A stretch of DNA of 64,000 bases, from contig OY997594.1 of NCBI GenBank assembly GCA_963921825.1, positions 5,089,001 to 5,153,000 on the forward strand. The letters run 5' to 3'. This document shows, piece by piece, positions 23,076-34,600 of the stretch (the first letter of the stretch is position 1; the number at the start of each line of letters is the position of its first letter). The notes under the pieces were generated by a model. It did not search any database. It worked only from the letters and a program-made list of their open reading frames with translations, and had not been told where the DNA came from. The stretch comes from Erodium maritimum (Eukaryota; Streptophyta; Magnoliopsida; Geraniales; Geraniaceae). A program made the position numbers and the translations under genes.

Positions 23076-24128
23076 TCAGATGTTCTTCAACTTCTTCATC
23101 TTGGATGGTGGCCATCTGCCCTTCTTCCTCAGCTTTCGCTTCCTAAGAAGTCTCCTCCTCCGAAGCCTTAACTTCTTAGCCAATTTCATCTTCTCTTTCT
23201 GCTCCATCCTCTCCTTCTCTTTGGACTCCAAAGGAAGTTGGTCCACCGGAACAACAACGGCTTTCTCAGTTTCAGAAGGGGGCTCACCGCCCTCCACTGG
23301 ACCGGCACCATCAGTTTCAGAAGAAGCTCTGACAATAGAAGCACTCCTCTTGCTCTTGGTAAGGGGAGTGACAACTTGAAATGCAAATGACGACTTTGGT
23401 TGAAGTTCGATAGATTTCAAGGGCAACCTGGAAACTGTGAACCAAAACCGAATTCATGGTTAAGGGAATGAAATAACTAGCAAACAAAACAGAAATTTTG
23501 GTTCTAAATTAAGTTACAAATACGATGAGTGCATCAACTTATACTAGAAAGAACAAATTGAACTAAGCAACAAAGACACTATAAACTATTAAACTTACTT
23601 CAACCCAAAAGCTTAACCTAGTTTCAATGTGGGGAACTTCAACAGTAAAAATCACATTTTCTACTTCAATTAAAAATGACATGAAGCATATAAATCATTT
23701 ACAGACAAAACTTACAATTGAATTAAGGCAGCAACAATGAAGAAAATGGAAATTTGCAGATGGGTTCGAATCAAAATAACAAAGCAACAAAACAATTACA
23801 GTACAGAACGCAACCTCATTCAACAATCTGAATCCTAGCAAATGGGTGCAAGTAAATGAGGAAGCTAATCAATAAGAGAGACGAAACCCAGATGAAATTT
23901 GGAGTCTTTCCAGTGAAACCATAGAACAGATAAGAAAGCGCAAATTGGGTTCGAGTTGAAGGTGCAATCACAGTACAGAACACAACCTCATTCAAAGAGA
24001 TTAAGGAATGGGTTCGAGAGAAGCTTACTTGGGGCGGCATTGACGGCGATAGCTGAGGACAGAGAGGAAGAAGAAGAAGAGAAAGGAGAGAGAGTGGAAA
24101 GAGGAGTGATAGAAAGAAGGAGAGCCAT
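23076..24128 (-). CDS. PSRP5: Plastid-specific 50S ribosomal protein 5 (PSRP5, bL37c), chloroplast
   Basis: A small basic protein of the chloroplast large ribosomal subunit, two exons (24029..24128 and 23076..23434), 152 aa. Exon 1 is a Ser-rich transit peptide (MALLLSITPLSTLSPFSSS). The middle is acidic and Pro-rich. The C-terminus is the diagnostic part: a Lys/Arg-rich helix (KMKLAKKLRLRRRRL) followed by KGRWPPSKMKKLKN. The exon junction (CCA A|TT) keeps frame with a CACAG acceptor. The intron holds a partly repeated segment (CAGTACAGAACRCAACCTCATTCAA at about 23800 and 23971). From memory, the Arabidopsis homolog (At3g56910) lies next to ALADIN (At3g56900) and close to CHL27 (At3g56940), all three of which occur in this window. 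Confidence 0.9.
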
Positions 24129-24285
24129 GGCTCTCGGAGCTCTGTGGTTGTTCAATTTGGGGTAGGGAGGTTTTTTATCCGTGGATAATCTATCCGGATA
24201 GACTTCTGTCCGGGGATGATGGGGGGTTTTGATAAGATGCGGTTGTTCACACAGCAGCTACTGAAATCAACCACTAGAAATATAT

Positions 24286-24595
24286 TTAGGGTTTATTACC
24301 TTTAGTACCCCTTATGTATTGGTAACACACATTTAGTACCCCTTATGTATTGGTAACGCACTGGGAAAAAATTAGCTCAAGGTTACGCCATTTTGATGAT
24401 CTGTGACCAATTCATAAGGCATGTAATTGTTCCGTTACCAATACATAAGGGGTATTAAATGATCTGTGACCAATTCATAAGGGGTACTAAAGATGTGTTA
24501 CCAAAACTTAAGGACTACTATTGAACGTTATAAAACTTTGGGGTACTAAATGTGTGTTACCAATTCATAAGGGTACAAAAGATAATTAACCCTAA
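24286..24595. mobile_element. Foldback MITE with TTAGGG ends
   Basis: The left end TTAGGGTTTATTACCTTTAG and right end GTACAAAAGATAATTAACCCTAA are inverted repeats that continue inward through ACCAATACATAAGGGGTA-type segments repeated several times in both orientations. Length is about 310 bp with no coding capacity. It sits between PSRP5 and the LINE 3' end. Confidence 0.7.
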
Positions 24596-24668
24596 CTTAT
24601 CAATCCAAACATTTTTATATACATATCAAAATGATATTGTATTTTTTTTTGAGATAAACGATATTGTA

Positions 24669-27600
24669 TTAATTTTCGGCAATAATGATATATTGAAGAG
24701 GTTCGAGGACATACCCCCCTTGCCAATTCCAGACAGGCGTGGAACAAGCCGCCCTGGCTAGCCAGTGAGCTGCTTTGTTCGATGTCCGCTTCACAAATTC
24801 GAGCTGCACATACTCGAGTTTAGATAAAAGGCAAAAACAATCTGTAACAATCGTCCCTAGAGGTGACAGTTGCCCCCCACCTCTGTTGATCATATCCACT
24901 ATGACCTTACAATCACTTCGAACCACCGCCCTCTGGGAAGGATATTGATGAAGCCACACCAGCGCCTCCCGTATCGCGTACGCCTCCACCAGCCCCGGGT
25001 TCTGGGCCCCGTGGAATGAGGTAGACCGAGCCCCCCGGAGGTGCCCCCCGTCATCTCTACATATCCAACCCGTTCCCATTTTGTCTGCCGCTGCGAACAG
25101 AGCCCCGTCCGTATTAACTGCCCAGGCTCCCGTACCAGGCCGTTCCCATACCTCCGCTCCCCCAGATTGAGCAAATCGTGGTTTGACCTGGGCCTGCGCC
25201 TTCCTTCGTCGTGCTTCCAGCCACCCCAATTTAGGGGTGTTCAAAAATCACCAGAACCGACTAAACCAACCGGAGCCGGCACTGGAAAAATCGAAACCGG
25301 AAAAAACCGTCAAAGAATGGGTTGGAAAATTTCCGAACCGCACTTGTTTCGGTTGGACACTGGTTTTGTTTTCTGAAACCAGCGGTTAATCGCTTAGAAC
25401 CAGACCGGACGTTGGGCTTCAAATCTGACAAAGCCCTTTCCTCAATTTTGCTTGAGCCCAATTATTTTTTCAACATCAACCTGTTTACTTGTTCAGCTCC
25501 AACCCATTTCACTTAAGTACAACTAAATGATACAACCCAACTTATTTTAACCCAAGTGTTTCCATATAAATACCCACACAACACTACACCTTTTTTCATC
25601 ATCTTTTTGTCGCCTCTCTCTCCTCATCGTCTTTAAGTTTATGCAACTATCATCTTAGTCCCATGTTTTGAATAATTCATATCTATTCTCTCTTACATCT
25701 CTATTATCAAGATTTTATGTTTTTATTCTATTAAAAAATTTAAAATTTTAGTATTTTATTTTGTGTTTTTTTAAAAAAAATCAGATGCATGTTAAAAGTT
25801 AAGAGTTCTTTTTCTCATCAGAGTCATATATGACTCATATCGAGATCCCATTGACGAGGGGATTTGAATTTCTCAATTATAAAAGAGGGAAATGGATGGA
25901 GGAAAGAATACCCAGTGCCAACTACTATCATCTTCATAGTCTCTGTGTTTCAATTGGTGTTTAAAGAATTCCGAAACATTTTGAGTGTCGGGGAATTCGG
26001 TGAATCAGTAACAGATGGAAACGAGGAACAGATTGGCCCCAAGTTGAAAATGTTGGGCCCTTAATAGGCCCAATCAATTGGTTGGCCTGGTTTCAAACCG
26101 GTAACCAACCGAAATTTATTACGGTTAAAACCAACCGGTGTAGAATTTTCCGGTTGCGGTTCCCAAAATTCACACCGGTGAAGTTTTCGGTTGGTTCATA
26201 AATTATGTGTAATGGTCGGTTAAACCAACCATGTACACCCCTACCCCAATTGGAGATGGGACGCGGTCTGGAATATCCCGGCCGCTGGTTGGACTATACC
26301 CTCCCAAACCACCTTATTTCGTGCCTTCCACACTTCCCATAACAGACAGCCGATCAGTCCTCCCTTCTCCGCTTGATTGAGATTAAGCACTTGTAGCAGC
26401 CACTCTGTTATTGACTGGGCCCCACAAGGGAGAGCTAGACCCGACTTCGTCCAACATTCATTCGCCACCGGGCATGTGACCAAGAGATGAAAGGTCGACT
26501 CCGCACCTCCTTGACAGACCGGACATGTCTCCGCCATCTCCACATGCCTACGTCTTAGATTCTCCGCCACCGGGAGACATCCCGAACACACCCGCCATAA
26601 GAATGATCTGATTTTCGGCATCACCTCCAGCTTCCAGATTATCGGCCAGATGTCGGATTGTGCCTGCGTAGAGGCCTGCTCCTGTTGACACCAGGCGTAC
26701 GCCGATTTCACCGTGTATTGGCCCAAATAGTCCCCCGCCCAATACCACGAATCCCTGACCGCCGTCCGACTGATCGGGACCGCCAAAATTGCCTGTTGAT
26801 CCTCCTCTGCCACCAGGGACCGAATCTTCCCCTCATCCCAAGACCTCCCCTGTGGCGTCATCAGATCCGCCACCAAGAGTCCCTCGAGTCCAGGGCCTAC
26901 CGACTGCACCCTCGCCTCAACCCCCGTCAGCCAGGGATGTCCCAATACTGAAATTTCCGAGCCAGGGCCGACCAACCTCCGCGCCCCACTCAGAATCAAT
27001 TCATGTACTGATAATATGCTCTGCCAGATATAGCTTTGGTTAGGTTTGTGCCCCGCCTTCAGAGCTGACGTCTTCGGGTAATATCTAGCTTTGAGAACCC
27101 TCGCCATTAAACTGGATTCCTCCGTAACCAGCTTCCACAACTGCTTCCCTAATAGGGCCGAGTTAAAATCATATAAATTCTTGAACCCCATACCTCCTTC
27201 CTCCTTCGGCCTGGACATGTTTGCCCAGGATTGCCAGATTACTCCCTTACCGTCCGGTCCAGCCGATTTCCATCAAAATTTCGCCAGAGCCACATTCATC
27301 TGGTCCAACATGCCTTTTGGGATCCGCATTACACTCATCGTGTACGTGGGAATAGCTTGCAATACCGACTTAGCGAGCATTCCTTCCCAGCCCCGTTTAG
27401 TAGCTTCCCATCCCACCTCCTGATTCGCCTCAGGACCTTATCCAGTACGTACTGTAGGCTTTGCATGCGACTTCGACCCATCATGTTCGGTATCCCCAAA
27501 TATGAGGAGGGAGTATCGACCTCTAGAATTCCCAAAATTTTCACTCCACTCTGACGTCGATGCGTCGGAGTATTGTGACTGAAGAATAGAGACGACTTCG

Positions 27601-29750
27601 CCTGGTTCACCACCTGCCCTGACGCCTCCTCAAACATCCCCAAGTAGGTTCGCACTTTCGTCATCTCCTCCGGGACCGCTTTGCAGTACACGTAACAATC
27701 GTCTGCGAAGAACAGATGGGATAGCGCCGGGGTATCCTTCGCTATCTTGACCCCATGGATGTCCCATCTGTCCTCCGCCCCTTGTAGAAGCCGAGAGAAC
27801 CCTTCCATACAGAAGAGGAACAAGTATGGAGATAACGGGTCTCCCTGCCTGATTCCTCGTTTAAGTTGAACGAACCCCGCCTGCTGCCCCCCTGCCACTA
27901 TATTGTACGTGACCGAATACGTACAACGATGAACCATGGAGATCCACTCTTCACTTAGCCCAAAGCCTCGCATAATGTCCCACAGAAAACCCCATTCCAC
28001 CCGGTCATAGGCTTTGCTCATATCCAGCTTCAGCGCTACCCAGCCTTCCTTACCTTGCCTCTCTGCTTCAGATGGTGCAGCGTCTCGTATGACAGGATAA
28101 TGTTGTCCTGTATAGATCTGCCCGGCACAAAAGCCCCCTGGGTGTTCGAAATAAGACCCCCCAACAAGCCTTTAAGCCTGTTTGCCGCCACTTTAGACAC
28201 CACCTTGAACACCACATTGCACAGAGCTATCGGCCTTAGATCCTTGAGCGACATTGGGCATTCCACCTTTGGAATCAACACCAGCGTGGTCCTATTCATC
28301 TCCCGGGGGATGTCCCCCCTGCAAAAATCCTTCTCACCCATCTAGTGACATCTTCTCCGACTGTCCCCCAGTACTTCTGGTAGAAGAACGGGTTAAGGCC
28401 GTCCGGGCCCGGCGACTTGTTCAGTCCCATGGAGAAGGTCGCCTCCCGCACCTCCTCCGTCGTGACCTCCCCCATAAGTGCCCTATTCTGCTCCTCCGAC
28501 ACCTGCTGACGGAATTTCGGGAAATTTACCCCGTCCCCCCTCGTTCGTTTAGACAATTCCTTGTAAAAATCCAGGATGTGGTCCCCCAACCCCGAGTCCC
28601 AGGTCAGAACGGTACCCTCCTCATCTCGTAGCTCAGAAACCTTGTTGATGTTTTTCCGCTGCGACGCCGAGGCTTGGAAGAACTTGGTGTTCTGATCACT
28701 GTCCGTGAGCCAGTGCTGCTTGGCTCGTTGCCTCCAAAACTCTCCCTTCTTCTCAAGGGCTGTGACGTAAAGCTTTTGCAAAGCTCTCCGACGTCGAATA
28801 CTCGGCCGATCCTCCTTCCCATTCAACCATAGCATGTCTTTTTCATACCGTGCAATCTTCCGGGCGAGCCCATTGTACACCTCCCTTCCCCAGGTCTCTA
28901 GAGCTGACCCTGTATCCCGAATCTTGTCCCCGACCTCACGGTCCCCCGGGGTTCCCCAGCTAGCTTGGATCAGTCGCCCACAGTCCGGGTCCTCCACCCA
29001 GATGTTCTCAAATCTAAAGTGTCGTGATCCCACCGGATTCACTCGCTTCTCTGAGTCTATCAGTATGGGTAAGTGGTCCGAAGTAGAGATGCCCAGATTG
29101 GCCAGGTGAACCTCCGGCCACAGCGCTCGCAACTCCCACGTCATAAGGGCTCTATCCAGCTGGACTGCCATGCGTGTCTCTGGTTCACTGCCACTATGCC
29201 ATGTGAAGCCGTACCCTTGGAGCGGTACATCATGGACCCCCACGGCCCTCATCGCGGTCCGAAACCCTGAAATTAGGCGTTCCGGATACCGCCTTCCCCC
29301 CGCTTCTCCTTATTGCGAAGGATGTCATTGAAATCCCCCATCAGCAGCCATCTCCGCGTAGCCCCTGTCCGTGCCCCCAAGGTGCGGATCATATCCCACG
29401 TCTGCCATCTGAGCTCCCTGTTTGCCTCCCCGTACACACCTGTAAAGCGGAAGCTATCTCCAGTCGGGCCTTCGATATCCACATCGATAAACATCACATC
29501 GCAGGAGAGTGGTGTCACCTTCATCTCCGAGGTCCATAGTAGAATCAGACCCCCCCTTCTGCCCCACCGCCGACACTTCACACCCGCCCGGGAAGCCCGT
29601 CTTCAACTTCAGAATATCGACCTCCCCCTTTCGAGCCATCGTCTCACTCAGGAAGATTACCTGCGGTTTTCTACGGCGAATCACACCCTTTAGGTACTCC
29701 ACCGTCGCTAGCTTGCCCAATCCTCTACAGTTCCAGGACAAAAACTTCAT
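24669..29750 (-). pseudogene. LINE ORF2 (endonuclease, reverse transcriptase, RNase H), broken
   Basis: Domains in order from the 5' end: APE endonuclease (29750 to about 28900, starting MKFLSWNCRGLG, with LLMGDFNDI and a TSDHLP motif); linker and RT N-terminus (NKSPGPDGLNPFF at about 28400, LIPKVECP, LRPIALCNV); RT core (GIRQGDPLSPYLF, then the catalytic FFADD at about 27700); zf-RVT-like region (26241..27218, with CPVC and FHLLVTC); RNase H (24669..25244, with VNTDGALF, EAYAIREAL and RSDCK). At least three frameshifts are needed (near 29500, 29260 and 28320), with further breaks around 28030 and 27300. The hAT insertion also interrupts the frame, and the two flanking parts would otherwise be continuous. 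It is non-functional. Confidence 0.88.
25232..26243. mobile_element. Non-autonomous hAT element nested in the LINE
   Basis: A 1012-bp element with ends TAGGGGTGT and ACACCCCTA, flanked by a perfect 8-bp direct repeat CCCCAATT (25224..25231 and 26244..26251), the size expected for hAT transposons. Subterminal regions are full of AACCGG/CCGGTT motifs in both orientations. No transposase-like ORF is present. Confidence 0.92.
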
Positions 29751-30244
29751 TTCCACCCCTTGGTACGCTTAGACCAACAACACGGGTAGCGATCCGTTCC
29801 CCACCCCACTCTCCGTTCAAACACTCTTAGTCTCGACCTCTGCTGAGCACCCCACCGCCTCGGCCACCCAGAATCTCCACCGACCCCGTCTTAGACTTGA
29901 CGTCCGAACGAATCTCGGCACGACGAGATCTCCCGACCCCACACCCACCAACCACGCCGGCGTCAAGGCACCAAGCCGTGGGGTCACACTCGCGAAGAGA
30001 CCTCGCTACCAATTGGACCAGAACCGACTCCACACCAGATTCAGCCCTAGGAAGCTAGAAAAACGGAAATAAAGCAAGCCCCGTACCTTACACCGGTTGC
30101 ACCCACTCCCGGACACCGGAGCCAGACGCTCCCGTCGCCGCCGCTCACGCGCACGCGCCGCTAGGCACCCCGCGTCCCGATCGGCTCTCTAGGGCCGGCA
30201 TGTTTTTTTAAATTAATTACACTCCATTTGGCTATGATATTGTA

Positions 30245-31665
30245 TCAGTATGACCATTCAGTTATTAATTTATTTTCATTTATAAATTAAATAATTCTTA
30301 TTTTTAGGAATAATGGTTAAAAAAATTGAGATGTTTATTTTTGTTGTATTCTTCTTTAATAATCGTAAAAAAAAAAAATCATCCGATTGGGGTAAAAAAT
30401 ACAGTCTTAAGAGATTGAGACTCTCTCTAGAGCTTTAAGGTTTCCGTCCCTCTAAGACTTTACTCTTTGGCTTCCACCCTGTTGGTACCTTAACTTGACA
30501 GTTCACAGTTGTCCTCCATCACCACCTACCTTCGCTATTAGATTTGGCGACCACCGAGGGTCCCCCAAGCTTGCACCAAGCGGGCCTTCATCCTTACACA
30601 CCTCTAAGACCGATCGAGTCTCGAGACCTTCTTCTCAGCGCCATGCACATACGGTCCTGACCTGGTCACAACTCGCAGCCCTACCAACATCACCACCTGT
30701 GGTCGACTGTGTTTCTATGCCTCGGGGAAGTCCGTCGTTTAGCCGAACAATTTCTCGTTTGGGGCCGTCGTCTGCTGCCTTCCCTCTCGACGTTGTCGAG
30801 AGTTGAAGATATTGAAGGTCACTTTGGCTCGACCATGAGATAGAGGAAGATGATTTCCTCCAGGCGAGGATTGCAAAACAGTCCCTGAACAAAATTTATA
30901 TTTTCTTACCCGCCACAAAAACGTTATTTCGCAAGTGATACTATTACTAGGTAAGAAAGACATAATTTTTTTGTAGCGGATCAATTTAAACGGTTTTCAT
31001 ATGGATATGCTCTCAACTGTAATGCTCATTTTATAATTTTCTTGTGTATATATAACTTTAATGCAGTGTTCATTAATCATTTTGTAATGTTTTTACAGAT
31101 TTTTTTAATGTAAGGACAATTTCTCATTTAACATAATCATTTTTAAAGCCGAAGTAGTGAAATAATCACCCCTGAAGTTCGATGCAGTCATATTTGATTA
31201 CACTTGCTCAAAGTCTTCCAAGTTCATTATTACGCAGAATTCAAAACTAAGCATTTAAAATGAACCCAAGAAGGTTGATAGTGCACAATTTTCTTCTTCC
31301 TGAACAGAATTTATCAACTTGTACAAATTCGCAGAAAATACAGAAGAAGCTTGGACTTCAAAACTCATTGAAAACAACATCATCATCCTCCCAAAAGAAA
31401 CCAAAAAAGCCGGAGTCGTGGATACATCAACCTACACAGAAACGAAGTATTTCGATTACTGAAGCCATGAAATGTAGATGACTTTTAACTAAAAAAGTTA
31501 CCGATCACAAGTACCTCGCCAGCAACACATTTCCTCAGCTCCATATTGATTTTGAACTTGTAGATTACACAGGAACAGTCTAAACAAAGCGACATAAAAT
31601 GATACATGATTTTTAGAATTTCTGGACGTCTTGGGAATCCCTAGCATTTTTAACATAATACATAC
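30245..31665. other. Spacer between the LINE and the ALADIN 3' end
   Basis: AT-rich DNA around a GC-richer island at about 30420..30860. The island is open in two frames, but its translations are Ser/Pro-rich and unrecognisable, so it is probably repeat DNA. The ALADIN 3' UTR should fall at about 31400..31665. Confidence 0.4.
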
Positions 31666-34600
31666 CTATGGAAGAACATTAGAGCGGAATATGAGAGGGT
31701 AGGTACAGCAAAATCCACTGCTCCAGCACTGCATAATAAATTTAATGTGATTACATGTACTTTATCAGATCAAATCAAGGGATAGTTACAAAAAGTACCC
31801 TGAGGTATTCACTGTTTACAACTTGTAGCCCTCTTCTTTGATAATTGCAAAAAAGTGCCCCGAACTTGTCATTCTGTCGCACTTTGCAATAAAAATGTTT
31901 CAAAATGATGATTTTACCCTTGGAAATTTGAATTTTTAAAAAATAATTGAAGAATAAAAAATCCAAATTTCCATATCCCTTAAAGTTCTTACTCTTTGTA
32001 CGGCACAAAGACAAGAGGAAGAAATTATGAAAATTTGGATTTTTTTTTGTTTTTACTTGTTATTTTCGAAATCTAAATCGTTAGGGTAAAATCGTCATTT
32101 TTATACAAATTGCAAAACAAAATAGACAAGTTTAGGGTACTTTTAGCAATTATCAAAGAAGAGGGTTACAAGTTGCAAAAAATGAATACCTCAGTTTTTT
32201 TTTTTGCAATTATCCTTTAAAGCAATGACCCACAGAATTAGAGAAATATACGGACATCTACAAGTTCAGTAGACTAGAGTATTCACTTAGCCAACTGTAC
32301 ATTAGGGTTTGTCCAAAAGACACGGGAGACAAATGCAAGAGAATTGAAGACTTACCACAGAAAGCAAAGGTCCTTGTTTGACCTTGTCATGAAATGAAAA
32401 TGCCATTGGTTTCGGATTGTCCCCAGGTCCTCTAATAAACCCACTGGATAGATCATAGCATATCATTGGTTAGTTACTAATACTCACCACCTTGAATAAA
32501 TGTCACAAGGGTTACCTCATTCCAAGACATCAAATCCATTATAAAAGCATAGGATTAATTATTATACTTTCCAATGAACCTCAAATAAGGGATCTCTTAT
32601 ATTACTGCCTCTGTTCCCAAATAAGTCACTTGTTTGATTTTCGGTAAAAATTAAAAGTTAGAGGACTTTAGTGTTCAACGTTCCCTCTTGTCAATACATT
32701 CTTGTGGGAAAACCCAATTCATACAAGGATATCACTGCTATTAGTGACTCATACATAATTCACTCTCCTTTAAGTGGGAACTTATTCTAAAACATCTAAA
32801 GTTACGAAAATTGGACACTTATTTTAGAATGGAGGGAGTACTTTATTTTCTATAATGACTCGGACAACAAGGAGAGTGAGCCAACAAAAGGGTCGCCAGG
32901 GAAATAGCCTCTCTGCATAGCCAATCCTCAACACAGTGGAGGGAGACTCATGACTAGGTCACCTTTTCATTGACTAGACCACAATTATATAAGCTGAGCT
33001 AGTTTGTGGGTCAATTGACTATAGTTTTGCTGCAAAGTATCACACGGAGAGGAGTAATGGTAATTACAGTAGAAATACTCACATTAATGAAGCAGAAATT
33101 AAAGGTGTTCTTCTGGCGTCGTAGATGGCAATAAGTCCCTTGTACAATTCATCTCCACCTCTATATGAAATGGCCAGTCGCTCCCCTGAAGCATCCCACG
33201 CTACTTTGTCTATGCCCATACTACATAAAATATCATTACAGAACAAAAATATACTTATTGCAATCTCATATGTAACATATGATTGCTTTATTGTCACCAA
33301 TTTTAAACAGCTGAAACATTTTTTGAAGAAATAGAGACTATTGAAGGTTTCCACCGCAAAATAAAATCATGAACTTGAATTGACAGGGGTTCTCTGATAT
33401 TTATTAGCTAATACTATAATACTGCAAATAATGAAAAACAGACTAATATAATATTACTGAAATATAAAATAAAGAATAAAACACAACAACTAGCAATATA
33501 CAAATAAAAAACATATAAAATCATGCATAGCCTTTCATGTTGTAATAGAACTGTCCATTGCGTACATGACTTCCAAATACGACAACCGAAATAGGTACAA
33601 AGAGGATTATATATATACCTGCCGGTCAAGGAGATTATCTCTGGCAAATCAACTGGCAGTAGGTGCGCATCTGGAAATTACCACCACACATGAGAAAATA
33701 CGGTAAAGTGCACTTAAGAATAAATTAATCCTAGTTCTATCGCAATAGAATCCATATATACTGTATGGCAGTAGGTATACTACTATCAGCACAAAAGTAA
33801 ATGAGTCAATACAAAAACATGAAAGAAAAGATTGCATACCCAATGAAGGAGGTTTTGATGCAAAATGAACAGAAGCCAATGATGAAGAACCAGAGAAAGC
33901 AAGCAGTATCATACGGCCATCGGGATCCCATGTTGCTCCCTGATGATGAAGGACAAGGTTGAGAGCTGAAAGCCTAAAACTAGTTGATACTATAAACTTA
34001 GCTACCCAAGAAAATCATTTAAAAAGCAATAAACAGTAGGAGAAGGAGAAGGATCAGAAAAAACTATCTTATTATACTATTTATCCGTAGACATTAACTA
34101 TATACGGATAACTATTATAGATTAAATTTCAATATTTAAAAAAAAAACATTGTTCGCTCTTTTTCTTATTGGTCCCAAACTCTCAATAGTTGGAGTTCAG
34201 AGCATACACTATAGCATAAAGGAATACAACAACCAATCATATCAAGATTTTTAAACATGAACTTGGATATCAGTTAAGGAACAACATATGTATCATTTTC
34301 ATTTACCGTGACAAAGCCACTTGTTGAAGACCATGGTTCAGACGTCCATGTGTTTGTCTCCCAAAGGTAAAAAGTTCCATCACTGTGAAGAGAAATAGTT
34401 ACTCCTGTTCAATCAAAGGTAAGGGCTTTCAAACCAATAGTGGAGCAAACATACAATCTTGCAGCAAAGAAGTAATCTCCAGTAGGCGACCATCTAAGCA
34501 TTGATATCCCCCCTAGTCCTCGTCGAATAGGTGTCCCCAGCCCTGCCAACCGTACGAGGAAATTAAAGCGTCAATTCATAAAATATGATAAATTAAGAAC

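Larger units (their letters stand above)
24642..30233 (-). mobile_element. Decayed L1-type LINE, about 5.6 kb including a nested hAT element
   Basis: Minus-strand non-LTR retrotransposon. The 3' end is an A-run (Ts at 24642..24650 on the plus strand) next to ATGATATTGTA (24631..24641). The same 11 bases recur at 30234..30244 beyond the 5' end, a candidate target-site duplication. A GC-rich leader (about 29760..30200) precedes the ORF2 remnant. No ORF1 is present. A hAT element (25232..26243) splits the region between the zinc-finger-like and RNase H parts. The last 30 bp or so before the right repeat (AT-rich) could be filler, so that boundary is less certain. Confidence 0.8.

Noticed and set aside
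23760..23785. GGTTCGAATC, a tRNA or SINE box-B look-alike in the PSRP5 intron
   Set aside because: No box A, no cloverleaf and no A-rich tail nearby.
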